A stretch of 64,000 bases of DNA from Wuchereria bancrofti (taxonomy: Eukaryota > Nematoda > Chromadorea > Rhabditida > Onchocercidae), in NCBI GenBank assembly GCA_005281725.1, contig SSBO01000009.1:1626456-1690455 (forward strand), in the 5' to 3' direction. Below are positions 39,771 through 51,567 of this stretch, in pieces (the stretch's first letter is position 1; each line of letters opens with the position of its first letter). A program made the translations under genes and the position numbers. The notes beneath the pieces were generated by a model, which ran no database searches, was not told the DNA's origin, and saw only the letters and a program-made list of their open reading frames with translations.

Positions 39771-42700
39771 ATGCACCTAGGCGGTTGTTTCATCTTTTTA
39801 CTATCCAATACCGCCATTTTACCTGTTATATGGTCATCGAAGCAATGCGGCAATAAACATTTCCAATTATTATGTCCCGAGAAAGCAATATGTATTATAT
39901 CACGAAGCACAGAGTTAGTTATTTGATTGGTTCATTGATTGATTGATTGATTGATTGATTATTAATCGAATAAATTATTTAATTAAGATGGAAAAAGTGT
40001 GAACCACTGATAATATAATCTTATGTTCATTTAATTTTAAAATTTGAATATTAAAACAATTCTTTCTGCTTCTTATTTTGTCATGCAAAAATTTTCATCT
40101 AAAATATTTTTTCTTATGAAATCGTTAATTTACATGTTACTTAAATCATCAACTGTTTTTTGATTTTAAGAGCAATTGAGAGAAGTTTGAATTCATTTAA
40201 AAAGACGGCAATTCTCTAAATGACATTTCTTCTATTGAATCGGCTGAAATACAACGAAATTTAAAGTAAATTTAGCTCCTGAAACAAAATATGTAGTTCG
40301 TTTTTTCGGTCACGCAAAGTACGAGTCAGTTTTCGTTGTGACGTGACAGGATGGTGTAAAAGACAATGTCCGAGAGTGCCTTTAAATCGAGAATGGTGTT
40401 TGCTGCGCAATTTAACTCATGATATCAAGTGTTGCTTACATGACCGCTGCAATTGGGAGGAAATGCCGCTTTTTGCTGTCACTGTTAGTTAATTTTTATT
40501 AATAATTCATCAGTCAATTTGCTTTAAAACGGTGAACTTTTTACTTATCAGCTTTTTCCATTATAAATTAGCTTAAACTTTCTACATTTGTCTTGTTTTG
40601 TTGACTTCACAATAAAATATTTAAAATTAAATTTTATATTTGAAACAAGTGCAGTTAGATCGATAAAATTATAGTTTACCGAAATATTTGTGTTTTTTTT
40701 TAATAATTGCTGTTTTTATTCGGAAAAAAACGTGAAATTCGTGAAGATACGTGAAACATCATTATTTCTAATTCAACTGTTTGCGGAGCACTTAATTTAA
40801 AGAAAAATGAATAAAACACGTCTTTAAATCGAATTAAAATTCTCTGAATGTCTTCTTATTGCAGAAAAAAAAATTCAGATTTTTACCAGGTATGGAAATC
40901 CTGGCTCGTTTATTGACGCCACTTCTTCTATTATTTTTTATCTCTTATCCAATACTATCAACATTGGTCCATGAATGGATGATTGCGACACATAAAAAAA
41001 TTGAATATAATCCAAAATTGGATTTCGAATTATCGCAAAAAGAAGGAATAATATTCAAAGATTCACCACCAGTAGTGTTCAGTTATTCTAAAATTTCAAT
41101 GAAAAAATTAAGAAAAAATCGTGCAAGTTTTAGAAAATTAGATTTTGTGAAATGTTTAAAATTTTATGACAAACATTTTAGCAAAAAAAAATTAATTAAC
41201 ACTGAAGTAATTAACAAATGCTTTTGATATTGTTAGTTTTGCAAAATGAATACGAAAAATTTGCAGATAGCTGGTGAACCTCTCGATGGATGTTTAAATA
41301 TTGAAGAATTTGCGGAAGCTATGAGAGCATTGGCAGAATACAGAGGTAACGTGGAAGAACCAATAGTTAGAACATCTTTAGAAGAAATCACTTACGTGAA
41401 CTATGAGATTCACGAATCATTGGGCTTTGACTATGCAGTGGTAATTCTTTTTTAGCAAAGGTTTCGGGATTGTTTTTTGAATTGATAACTTGGCGCAAAT
41501 TTATTATCATTTCTGTCAATTGTACTAATTGAGGAGATAATATATTCATACCTGGGTGAATCGATCACCTGTTCTAAACTTATTATCTCTTCACCTCGTA
41601 CAATCATGACAATATTTGAAAAAATATCTAGAAGCTAAAGTAAATCGAAAAGAATAAAATTAGTAGCGAAAGAATAAGTACAAAACCGAGGGGATTATAT
41701 GGCTCAGTTCATCTGAAAGAACTGCTGGACAAAAAAAGATAAGTTCTCTTTCTCAATGTCGGCAAATTCAGTAAATTCACTAAATGGTTTAATGGAACTG
41801 TCTCATGACTGAAAATTTAAATTAAATTTTTCATTGATTTAGATTACACGTATTCAACCAACCAAATTTGAAAGTCTTTTAATTCGTATGATTGAACAAG
41901 GGCCAGGATTCTTTGATATTGAAGGAATTGAGTTATATGAGCTCTTGTCGGAGGTATCCTTTCATTGAAAATTTTTGGTGCTGGATTCTCATGCACATTT
42001 TCGAGCAAAATATTTGCATCCCAAAATTACTTCAAGTTTAGACTTCAAGTTTAGCTTGCATTTAATTCACTTTTAAATTATTCTTTGTTATTGAGGAACA
42101 CAATTCCAAATTTCTTGATTTTTTGAATGATACATGAAATTACCATGAAATATTTCTTATAGTTAAGTGAAATTTTACGTACAGAAGGCTCACTTCTAGA
42201 AATATCAACCGATGTTGTGGTAATCGGTGAACTTCGCGGACGGTCAGTTTTTCATTCAACTACTTTTCATCCTATCATCAAAACAGATACCGTCAATTTA
42301 TATATTTAAAAGCAAGAATAAATTTTAAAATCATTCTTGGATTGTTTTTCAGAACGTAATCCAAATTAAGCATCTGATTTTAATTAGGTATTCCGACTTA
42401 TTACGATGGTTCCAATTATATGGATATCCACCAAAACGGCGATATCTTTTTCTTGGTGGTATCATCGATCAGGAATGTGCTGAATCTGTTGAAACACTTG
42501 CTTTTCTGGCAGCGTATAAAGTATCTTTTAAAATTTTCATGAGAAATTTGCTTCGGTTTGGCAGCTTTCAAATGAAATTCCTTCGAGTACTATGATAATT
42601 AATGTTGTATATCAGTTCAGATGAACAATTAACATCACATGTTAAGCCGAATAGTAAATGTACAATAGGTATTATTAATTCATCTGCAGAAAACTTCCTT

Positions 42701-44048
42701 CAGACCTGCAAAAAATTCTACTTTGTCGATTTCAAATTTTGTAGGTGACTACACCAAATCATATTTACATAATACGTGGTGCGACGGAATTTTTCCCTTT
42801 TCAAATCAGAAAACGTTTTCCGGTTAAGCTAAGTACAGTGTTATCAGCGTTTATCACGCGAATCTGCTCTGAAATGCCTATCGCTGCTACAATTGGCAAT
42901 ACAATTTTTGCTGTACATTCCGGTATCAGTTCACAAGTTAGTACATGAATTTTTGTCAGTTTTATTATCATCTTTTTCTAAAAAAGACAAGGATAATTGA
43001 AATAAATAACAATATTGAAAATTCGATTTAGAGGTTATCAGTTGATTATTGATTGGAATAACTGATAAGCCGAACAAATAAATTTTCCAGTTAAAAAATC
43101 TTGAAGTAATAAAGAAAATTGAAAGGCCACCGTTGAAATGGGACTATAGAATTCTCTATGATTTAATACTGGGAATGCCAAGTACTGCTGTTGAAAGATT
43201 TCAAAAAATTAAAGGTTAGCACATCTGAAATTGAATCGTTATAAATCGAAGTGATGAAATTATCATTCCCTTTCATAAATTCTCCCATTGATGATGTTCT
43301 CGAAGATAAACTAAGAACTTTTCATTCAATACTAAAATATGATGATTCATCCTTACTCAAACATAACGTTTGCTCATTTTCGGTTACTCTGATCAGCACG
43401 CTGATTTAAGCGTATGACGTGATCGGAGTAGCTTAGCGTAATTCGTTATTCACCTGGTAAATAATAGAGAGTTAAAAAATATTAGTGATAATATTAGGGT
43501 AGATAATAGTTGTTATCAAATTATACTGTCAATTAATATACTTTTCTTTTTAACTCAATGATATTAAAATTTTATTAATCTTCTATTCTAAAACATCTGA
43601 GATACTATGCTGAAAATTGTTTTTACAAGATCTGTCGATGTAAAAGTTGGCTAGTGAAGTCAGAAATGAAAATTTGTTTTATATTAAAATCATCGATCTT
43701 TTATTTTTAGGTGGTCGAGGTCATTTTTTTGGTGTTAAAGCAATTGAGGAATTTATAGTACGACTGCAAATGAAATTGATTATACGTACGCATACGCCAT
43801 GTGAGAAGGGTCATTTCATGTTTGCATCTAAGCAAGTGCTATCCATTTGGTCTAGTAACTGCAACAATGTGAAACTTGCAACCAGCTTGTATATTGACCC
43901 GCAGCTGCGTGTCACTGTACACTGCATGACACCTGTAATTGTCAAAAGCATTGCCGCTGGTCAAATACCAGCAATGGTACCAGAAGTGGAAATTGTTGAA
44001 GTAGAAGAGAGGAGTAAAGTTGACAAAGTTCAAAATAATCAAAGATAA
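39771..44048 (+). CDS. predicted single-pass receptor: Ly6-like ectodomain, TM, degenerate PP1-type phosphatase domain
   Basis: Ten exons: 39771-39913, 40297-40483, 40865-41206, 41267-41440, 41843-41953, 42163-42242, 42388-42520, 42745-42936, 43091-43214, 43711-44048; every phase closes, 607 residues. Residues 1-23 form a signal peptide (MHLGGCFIFLLSN start). Residues about 25-95 carry ten cysteines and end in CCLHDRCN, the CC-x4-CN hallmark of Ly6/uPAR and activin-receptor ectodomains. A hydrophobic span (LLTPLLLLFFISYPILSTLV) follows, then a Lys-rich linker and a region aligning with PP1-like phosphatases. Phosphatase motifs are degraded: GDxHG is GELRG, GDxVDRG is GGIIDQE, RGNHE is RGATE, HGG is HSG, and RAHQ is RTHT. 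It should therefore not be catalytic. Alternative: two genes, with the first ending at TGA 41225 and the second starting at ATG 41246; the 18-bp gap and the matching phase-0 60-bp intron argue for one gene. No known family with this order comes to mind. Confidence 0.7.
39933..39960. repeat. (GATT)n microsatellite in first intron
   Basis: Seven tandem ATTG/GATT units, 20 bp after the donor of exon 1 of the Ly6-pseudophosphatase gene. Confidence 0.9.
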
Positions 44049-45384
44049 CAATGTAAAATTTAAAAAGTACTGAACTAGGTGGATTCGGTTTGCAAAAAGA
44101 TAGGAAAGGCGACTGCTGAAAGGACTTAAAAAGGATATGAATTTATGCTAAAATCTTTTTCTTATATTTCAACTTTTGTCTAAAATGAAATTCATTGTAA
44201 GAAGATTACTGTTCTCTTGTTATCTTGTCATTTAAATTCATATTATTAAGTTTGCAAAATCTATTTGTAAAAGTTATGCAAATAATACTAAGATTTTGAG
44301 GTCATTTTGTTTTGCTATGTTTATATCTGCTGAAGTTCAGCTGAAATTCTGTTATCATTGCTGTTTGTTTTTTGTAGGCCTTATGTGTTAATTCTTATTT
44401 TCTTTTTTTTTTTTTTTGTTTGAAAATCTCTGCGTAGATAAAATTTCTTTCGTCTTGTGTTGACGATGTCATAGTTACGCTGTCAACAACGATCATCTAA
44501 TTGTTATTGCTTCCTATCTGAGAATTGCAATCAAGAAAAAAGACAGTAATTTATATCAGCTATATTTGTGTGTTCTACTGCTCAAAGTAGTGATATGAAT
44601 TATTCAAATAACGGAAGACCGGAATTTGTCGTGGTTCTAAGCAATACAAACTTCAAATGTGAACCTAGTCTGTATCATTTCTTCAAATTTGGTGCTGAAA
44701 ACTTCGCGATTTTGTTAAGTCTCATACAAATGCCTTTAACTTTCACAGAAACATATTAATTAAGATAATTTCCTTTCCGTTCACTTGTTGGTTTGGTTTG
44801 ATCACCAAATCGATGATAAAGGTCAAAGTTGAAGAAATGAAAGAAATGGTATGATTAGATGAATTGATAACACAATATATACCAAAAAAGTTGATAATAA
44901 AGCTTTGTACATTTGTTAATAAAAATATTTCTTGCTCTAATTTCAACTTATTTCTCCAAATGCCAATAATGACAATAACAATACCTGAAAGCAATATTTC
45001 AATGAATTGTTTTTAACAAACAACTCTTACATTTATCTGAACTAAATACTTTAGAACTGAATACTTTAACTTAACTAAATATGAACTGAATGCTTTGGAC
45101 ATCTTGTGATGACATTAAATCAGTTAAATTTTACATACCAAATTCAAACTAAGAGAAAAATTTGAATCCATTCTAGAAGAAACTGATAATATCATACAAA
45201 TGAAATCGGTTACAACTAAATTTGCAACTTCTATCAAATAAAATTTCAGGAAGTTTCAGGGAGTTGAAAAATAAAGCATAAAAATAGCTACTCGTAACAA
45301 TGAACGCTAATATTTGATATATTAATATTGGAAGAAATGTCATATTTTAGTCGAAATAATCAACAAAGAAGATAAGAATGCAAT
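44049..45384. other. intergenic region, pseudophosphatase to srx gene A
   Basis: Convergent 3' regions. A T16-17 tract lies near 44404. The plus-strand ORF at 44568-44759 has no splice or family support. Nothing else recognisable. Confidence 0.5.
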
Positions 45385-47216
45385 TCAGTGTTTTGTGATA
45401 GTGTGAAGTCGATGAATGGTCGTCGCTGGTGCTATTGTTGACGTCGGTCCCCAGGAATTTGTTTTCCAAATCATCTTGAAATTGAAAATTAAAAGGACTA
45501 ATCTGAAAATGAACTATCATTCAAGCAGTTGTAGAAAGTGAATATATGTAATTGAATTTAAAATATTTGGATGCAAGAATTAGAAATTTTTCTTGATACA
45601 ACTGAAAAACGAAGGTATTAAAATACATGCAGGTAAGATAATTAATTAGCAATTCGTAATGATTCATATTATTCTGATCCATCAGTTTTAATTAGGAAAA
45701 TGAAAAATTGCTTGCCCATCCATTGATTGCATCAGAATCCATATAATTGTGCTCGATAAGAATAAAAGCCATTTATTTGTAAATAGAAATGCATGAATCA
45801 TTAATACGACAACGGATGCTGTGTAGATGAAGCCAACCAAGCAGGACTACAATTGTCACAGTATTGTACAAAATGTCATTGAAATGTCTTATCACAGCAC
45901 AGTTGAAGAGTTTCCGATTACTGATACCTATTTATCGCAGTTAGAAAGTAACTTTAGAAAATACACTGAATAAAAGTTATTACATAGATCGATTTTAATA
46001 ATTCTAACACTTATTTCAATTTGGTAAAAATATGCTTCATAGAGAATGCCTGAATTTCTGTCCATTTACCTGTTTGAAGAATAATACCTCTTTTTTGTTG
46101 AAAGCACCACCAGTTGACACTGTAGCACTTTTTCGCATTGCCTGAAATCCGGAAAACAATCATTGCTGTGTATCAGACTTGAAGCTCAACTTGCAGGGAC
46201 AAGGATGCATGCATGAAGCGTTATTCAAGCAATCAAAAGTAAGCTTACTCTGCGATATGCAAGTAATTTGATCAAAGTAATGAAATCAAGGCATGCCATT
46301 GCTACCACTATAAGTACTGATAATACACCATCGCCGTTGCTACAAACTGTGCCATAATAGGAATTTCCGTAGGAAAAACGATAAGATGAATTTTGATTAA
46401 ATAGAAGCGAACAATCTTCTGTAAACAGTTTCCTTATAAGAATCAGTACAAAGATAAAACCAATTCGTTTCAGTGTTCATTGATAACAGATTCTCTTTCA
46501 AGGCATTGTTAAAGGTGACAATCTTTTCTTATTATAACAAACTTACTATATAAATGTAGCATACATAAGGAAGTCCCAGTTGTCCATGAGATAATTCCAA
46601 CAATTAAACTCCTTGATTCTGACCATAATTGCTTGTATTTTATCGGATATAAAACAGCACACAATCGATTAAGGGCCACAAAGAAATGCACAAAAAGTGA
46701 CCCATAATATGGCCCATTCACTAGAACGCCTATTAATCGAGCCAAAAATAACTCTGATGACGACAGTATTGGAGATTTTCTGAAAAAAGTTTTAACAGGG
46801 AACTTTGGTAAGAATATTCAATAAATTATTAGTGTAACTTACAGGGCTAACACGATGGTACACCACGTAAAGAGCACAGATATAGATTGCAAGTTGCATA
46901 TCAAGAAAGTGCTGCATAAAATTCCAAACGCATTGCGGAAGTGTGACCTCGTACGTGTTATATACAAAGATAAACCACTGATGACGAATCCAAAGAACCA
47001 CACCTATAATGCATTCTGTGTAAAATTATGAAATTAACTAATAATTGAAGAATATTCACATTAATTTAGTGCCTTTTACATGGAGTATGCTATACATTAA
47101 TCTTTGTTTTGTACCTTTAGAATTTAAACCAAAGTTACTAATTAATTAGTTTGTTGATGAAATTTTTACCAGTACAATAAAAAAAAACACTCTTCAAAAT
47201 TATTACTACCTGACAT
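45385..47216 (-). CDS. srx-type 7TM chemoreceptor, gene A (exon 1 has a 1-nt frame problem)
   Basis: Nematode serpentine receptor most like class x (7TM_GPCR_Srx), expected in sensory neuron membranes. Exons (reverse order): 47216-47170 (uncertain), 47003-46843, 46779-46547, 46418-46249, 46141-46070, 45846-45716, 45502-45385. About 310 residues if exon 1 is repaired in frame. Motifs: RNAFGILCSTFLICN and FTWCTIVLAL in exon 2; VNGPYYGSLFVHFFVALNR then YPIKYKQLWSES in exon 3; a CSN exon-4 loop; NKWLLF in exon 6; DG/LVLLIFN across the last junction. The architecture is identical to genes B and C. Oddities: exon 1 has T9 where T10 would keep phase 0 with exon 2, and the last intron starts with GC (GATGG|GCAAGC). 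It could be functional with an assembly error, or an early pseudogene. Confidence 0.75.
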
Positions 47217-49200
47217 TGTGGTGCACAATTATTCTCAAATAGTGCACTGTATTTGTACCTGTTAAAAAAAAAGAAATAGCAATGGAAAAAGTGTTGCTCA
47301 TATAGGCTTTAATATTCGAGGTGCTACCAATAACTGCGCAAAATGAAGCATTCAGCTTCTTAGAACTATACATTACTGATATTTAATTGAGCATTTTCTT
47401 AATAATAATTGTTATCAAAAGATGATCAAAACAAGATAATGAATTCTTCGAGGTATAAATAATAGATGATTTGAAATTTAGATTTACTATTTCAATAATT
47501 TAGCACATTTTCATTAATGAATGTCACCAAAAGATGTACAATATATGCTGTCGCCACAGTGACGAAGCTATAACGTAGTGAACAAAGATTACTGTTTTAA
47601 GTGATTTTATTCTACTTTGTAACCTTAACATCCATAAAATCCCTCCCAATTTTCTTCCTTACAAAGTCATTCATTATAGTTTCTTGTTTTGATATGGCTC
47701 AGTTGCGAGGTATCTAGCTTGCTTATATCTTTAAATTAAGTTATATTTGTGTGTTATGTATCAATTCGTTATTGTGATGTTGTATAATTTTTAATGTTAA
47801 TCTGTGGTTTAATTACCCAAGTTTGAGGTTTGAATAATAAAATATTTCACGAAGACTCCCACAGTACACGTACACAGAACGGAACCAGTACAGATTCGAG
47901 AATCTAGCAGTATCGAAGGCAAGAAAGTCAACGATCTGAACTATCCAAAAAGGAAAACTACTTTGTTTTGTAAGGAAGCAGAGCAGTAAGAAAGAATAAA
48001 TTTGTTTTTACATATGCTAAAGTATTTCAGTATATGTTTCATACCACTTCAACCTAAAGAAAAGGTGATTCAAGCGATGATATCGTCAAAGAGTAAGTTC
48101 ACTTGAAATAGTTAAACAGCAAAAATTCAAAGGATTGTAATTGCAGTTAGACGTGGCAAAAATATTCAGTATTTCTTTCCAATAAAATAATGAATTTATT
48201 GAATTTAAGTTACTTAATGACAGATTTTAATTATTTGTTCGAAACTTTCATGAAAGTTCTCGATTGTTCATGTAACGACAAAAGAACATTCAAAACTTCA
48301 TCACTGCGAAGATTTCTTCAAGTCATCGATGAGCAAAAAGTATAAAGTTGATGCAACAGTTTTAAGCAAATCAAATTTTAGCAGTTTTCAACCAGTAGAA
48401 AATCAATGGGAGTAAGCTGAAAAGTGCAAAATTTCTTTCCATTAAACAACAAAGAGTAAGAAATGCAAATATCTTTTAGTCTGTTGAATTTAACTCAGAT
48501 AACAATATTTACATCCCTCAAATACCTAAACGAGTTATGAAGTTAATCACATTGGAAATTCAAAACATTCATAAAAATCCCATTTTAAAGAGATAAAGAC
48601 AGTTCAATAGGTCAAAGTCTGCAGAAAATAAATCAACTACTGATTCAAATTTTCCTTTTGAATCAATGATTCATACAACGAACTAATTAACAAATGATAT
48701 GATTCACACTCACCGGATCCGGCTGAAAAATCAATAAATGATTCTTTGCGATTGTTCTGGATAGGAATAGTTGCCGAGAAAAAAACAATATTAAGCCTGA
48801 ACATGATAACTGATCGTGTATAGAACGGATTGAGAATACGTGATCGTAAAGGTAATTAATTTGTTATTTTGGCATACTGTGCACTTTAATTTTATTAAGG
48901 CTATTTTCCAATTCAAAATTAGTAATACCTGGTGAAAGCAATTTGTAATCCTCAAATTTAAATATGACATGTATGGATTCATTATAACGATTCTAGTTAT
49001 CAAACCAATCGATCATTCTACCAAGTTGCCGTTTGAAAGATACGTCTTATTCTTTGATAATACTATCAATGGTGATAACCTTACTTCTTCGTACTTTCAA
49101 AAATGAAAAAAAAAAAACACCCGAAGGAAAATATTTTCAATCTGGTCTTATTGCTGATTCAATCATTTACAATGACTCAGTCATTTGTGAAAAATAAATT
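47217..49200. other. gene-poor stretch upstream of srx gene A
   Basis: Holds the upstream region of srx gene A and an isolated SL1 sequence (listed separately). No complete gene seen. A possible decayed srx piece near 48960-49000 is too weak to call. Confidence 0.45.
47806..47827 (+). other. exact 22-nt SL1 spliced-leader sequence
   Basis: The 22 bases beginning GGTTTAATTACCCAAG and ending TTTGAG match the nematode SL1 exon exactly. A true SL RNA gene continues with a GGTA-type donor and an Sm site (AATTTTTGG-like). Here the next bases are GTTTGAATAATAAAAT and no Sm-like site is evident within 100 bp. It is therefore either a degenerate SL RNA copy or the 5' tag of a retro-inserted trans-spliced mRNA. 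Confidence 0.8.
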
Positions 49201-49890
49201 TACCCTACAATATGCAATTCTGACTAAGGTAGTAAAACCGATGGACGTCATTATCGCCATTATACTTACAATATTACAGTATCAACGTTAGCATATATTT
49301 TACCACAGAAAGGATTTTGACAGGAAAAAATATAGTTTGAAATTTTATTAAGTACAATGAACATCCTTCTGTAAATAAAAGTAACTAATTCAAATATTAA
49401 AAGTGCTTAATCTTCATTTGTAAATTAGCGATGAAAGCTCTCATTTAGAAATGCCACTAATTATCTAACATTATTAGGTCGTTCAATGCTTTGTTGTAAC
49501 AAACTTATTATATAAATATGACATACACAAGGGAATCCCAGTTGTCCATGAGATGATTCCAATGGTTGAATCCGATCATAATTGTTTGTATCTTAACGGA
49601 ATGCACAAAAACTGATCCAATCCACATTCCCTGCACCAAAACTCTTATTATTCTGTACGGAAAGAGGAGAGTGAGTTTCTAACATAATAAATGGAAAACA
49701 ATGCCAGTAAAATAAACTGATTTTACAAGCCAACTTTTATGCAAAAGACAATGGCGCATCGTTTAGAAATTATAATTACGGTTTTCAAGCTGCACAGTAC
49801 ATAACCTCTGCATAAAGTTCCAAATGAGACGTAAGGACAGTTTTGACGTCGTACGTGCTGTATGGAGCGGAAAAACGTTGATGAATAGCT
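49201..49890 (-). pseudogene. decayed srx receptor relic
   Basis: Three pieces in minus-strand order match exons 2, 3 and 4 of srx gene A: 49890-49785 (exon 2), 49660-49501 (exon 3 with about 40 bp lost in the middle) and 49281-49201 (exon 4). The exon 3 donor has mutated (GTAAGT to ATAAGT) and no frame stays open. Confidence 0.7.
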
Positions 49891-51426
49891 CAAATAGAGA
49901 TAACTGTAGTTCAATTCTTCTTGGACAAATTTGAGAAGTTTTACACTAAAAAAATTTGTAGCTTCCAACTTTCATATCTGTAATTGGGATGTTCCTTTCG
50001 ATTTCTTCGTGAAAAATAGATTTCTTCGTGAATTTAAACATTCATATTTTCTACTTCTGTGATATTCTGGTATCTTTTCTAATTCTGTTATCGTTAAGTA
50101 TCTTACGTTTTTGATTTCAGTGTTGTCAGAAACAAAAAGGTATTACACTACTGTTATCGTTGTAATCTTCTTTCAGAGTGCAGAAAATTAATTAAGAAGA
50201 AAGATTTACCGTTGTAAGGCATAAAAGTGCGGTTTGATCTTCTTTGAAAACAGCCAGTCAGTTAGCTCACAAAAATTGAAACGATACTTTGTTTAGTAAA
50301 ACTTTTTGCTGATGCGATATTACTGCTGAATTATAACTAAGTAGCAAATTGGCGATTATATCATCGAAAATGCAATTTTCAGTTTAATTATGGATCACAT
50401 TTCGTCAAACCATTCTTGACACTCATAGTTTATTTGTTGTTAAGAAAGTATCCCATTCAAACGAACTCAGAGAGATATATTAATAGCAGAAATTGCAGTA
50501 TATTAGGAGGTAATCATTTGTGTCATGCATCCCTTTTTCGGAATTTACTATTTGAGAGAAAAGTTCAAAATAAAGTCACTGACATGAACAAATCATTTGA
50601 TATTATCCAAAAGGCAAAAGTATCATTCCATAAACGTGTGAAGCAGTAAAGATCATTAGATTTGTTGGAATTATCAATGCTTTTATATCAGAATGGCAGT
50701 AACATATTGTTGGTTGATTGCTTGAAGTACTGCAATGATATCAAACTCAGCTCTTTATGATAATTTTCATTGACGACGAAGTGTTTTATGATTGCTATAC
50801 ATAAATTGCAAAATTATTTCACTTCGCATCCAATCATTCTTTAGTGCTTTCCGAAACAGATTTAGTATCCGACATTCCTGTATTGATATAATATGCATCC
50901 GTTCAGCAACAATTTAACTTTTATGAAAAATCATTCTGGCAATCAATCTTATTCCATCATTGTTACATTATCATTTACTTACACAAAATATCATTCCAAA
51001 TGTATGTAAATTGTTGCTCCTTTCAAGATGTTAATTTTAATCGAAGATTTAGAATTAGAGAAAATTATTCAATGTTGAGAAATACAATCAACCTCTCTCG
51101 CAGCATTAAAAGAAAATCAGAAAGTCAACAAAATCATCCATCCCTATTTACTAATTAACAAATTCTTATTTATCTTAGAGATCTTCAATATACTTCACAT
51201 TTGAATTAGCAGTTTTAATAAATCTTCAAGGTTTTAGCGAATGTCCACTGAAACCAATCCAAACTGTTCCCACTCACTAATAAATCTATAAATGATACGA
51301 GAAAAGTTGTTGGTAATAATAATCTGCTGGAAATTCTAAAATTAAAATTTTCAGATTAAATGAAACGAAAGAGAAACTTTGGAAAAAAGGAAAATTTTTT
51401 CATAGAGCAATTAAAAGTTATAATAA
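49891..51426. other. no gene recognised
   Basis: AT-rich sequence between two srx relics. The ORF at 50416-50649 has no splice or family support. Confidence 0.4.
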
Positions 51427-51567
51427 TGTGCACCACGTCAAGGATAACAGCAGTTTGCAAATTTCAGATCAAGGAGTCACTGCATAAAATTTCAAGCGCA
51501 TTGCAAGAACGTGATCTCATACGTGGTAAGTACACGGAAAGCCATTGCCAACTAGTTCCGAAGACTG
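51427..51567 (-). pseudogene. isolated srx exon 2 relic
   Basis: Minus-strand sequence matches exon 2 of srx gene C in order over about 140 bp (ATAAAATT-C-AGCGCATT and GTGATCT-ATACG blocks) but with frame breaks. No neighbouring exons could be found. Confidence 0.6.

Noticed and set aside
41246..44048. Pseudophosphatase as an independent gene starting at ATG 41246
   Set aside because: Possible but less likely: only 18 bp would separate it from the upstream stop. GAA|GTAATT...TTTGCAG|ATA forms a proper phase-0 60-bp intron that joins the frames. Kept as an alternative in the feature text.
47806..47920. A functional SL RNA gene
   Set aside because: No GGTA donor and no Sm-like site follow the 22-nt leader, so I report only the leader sequence.
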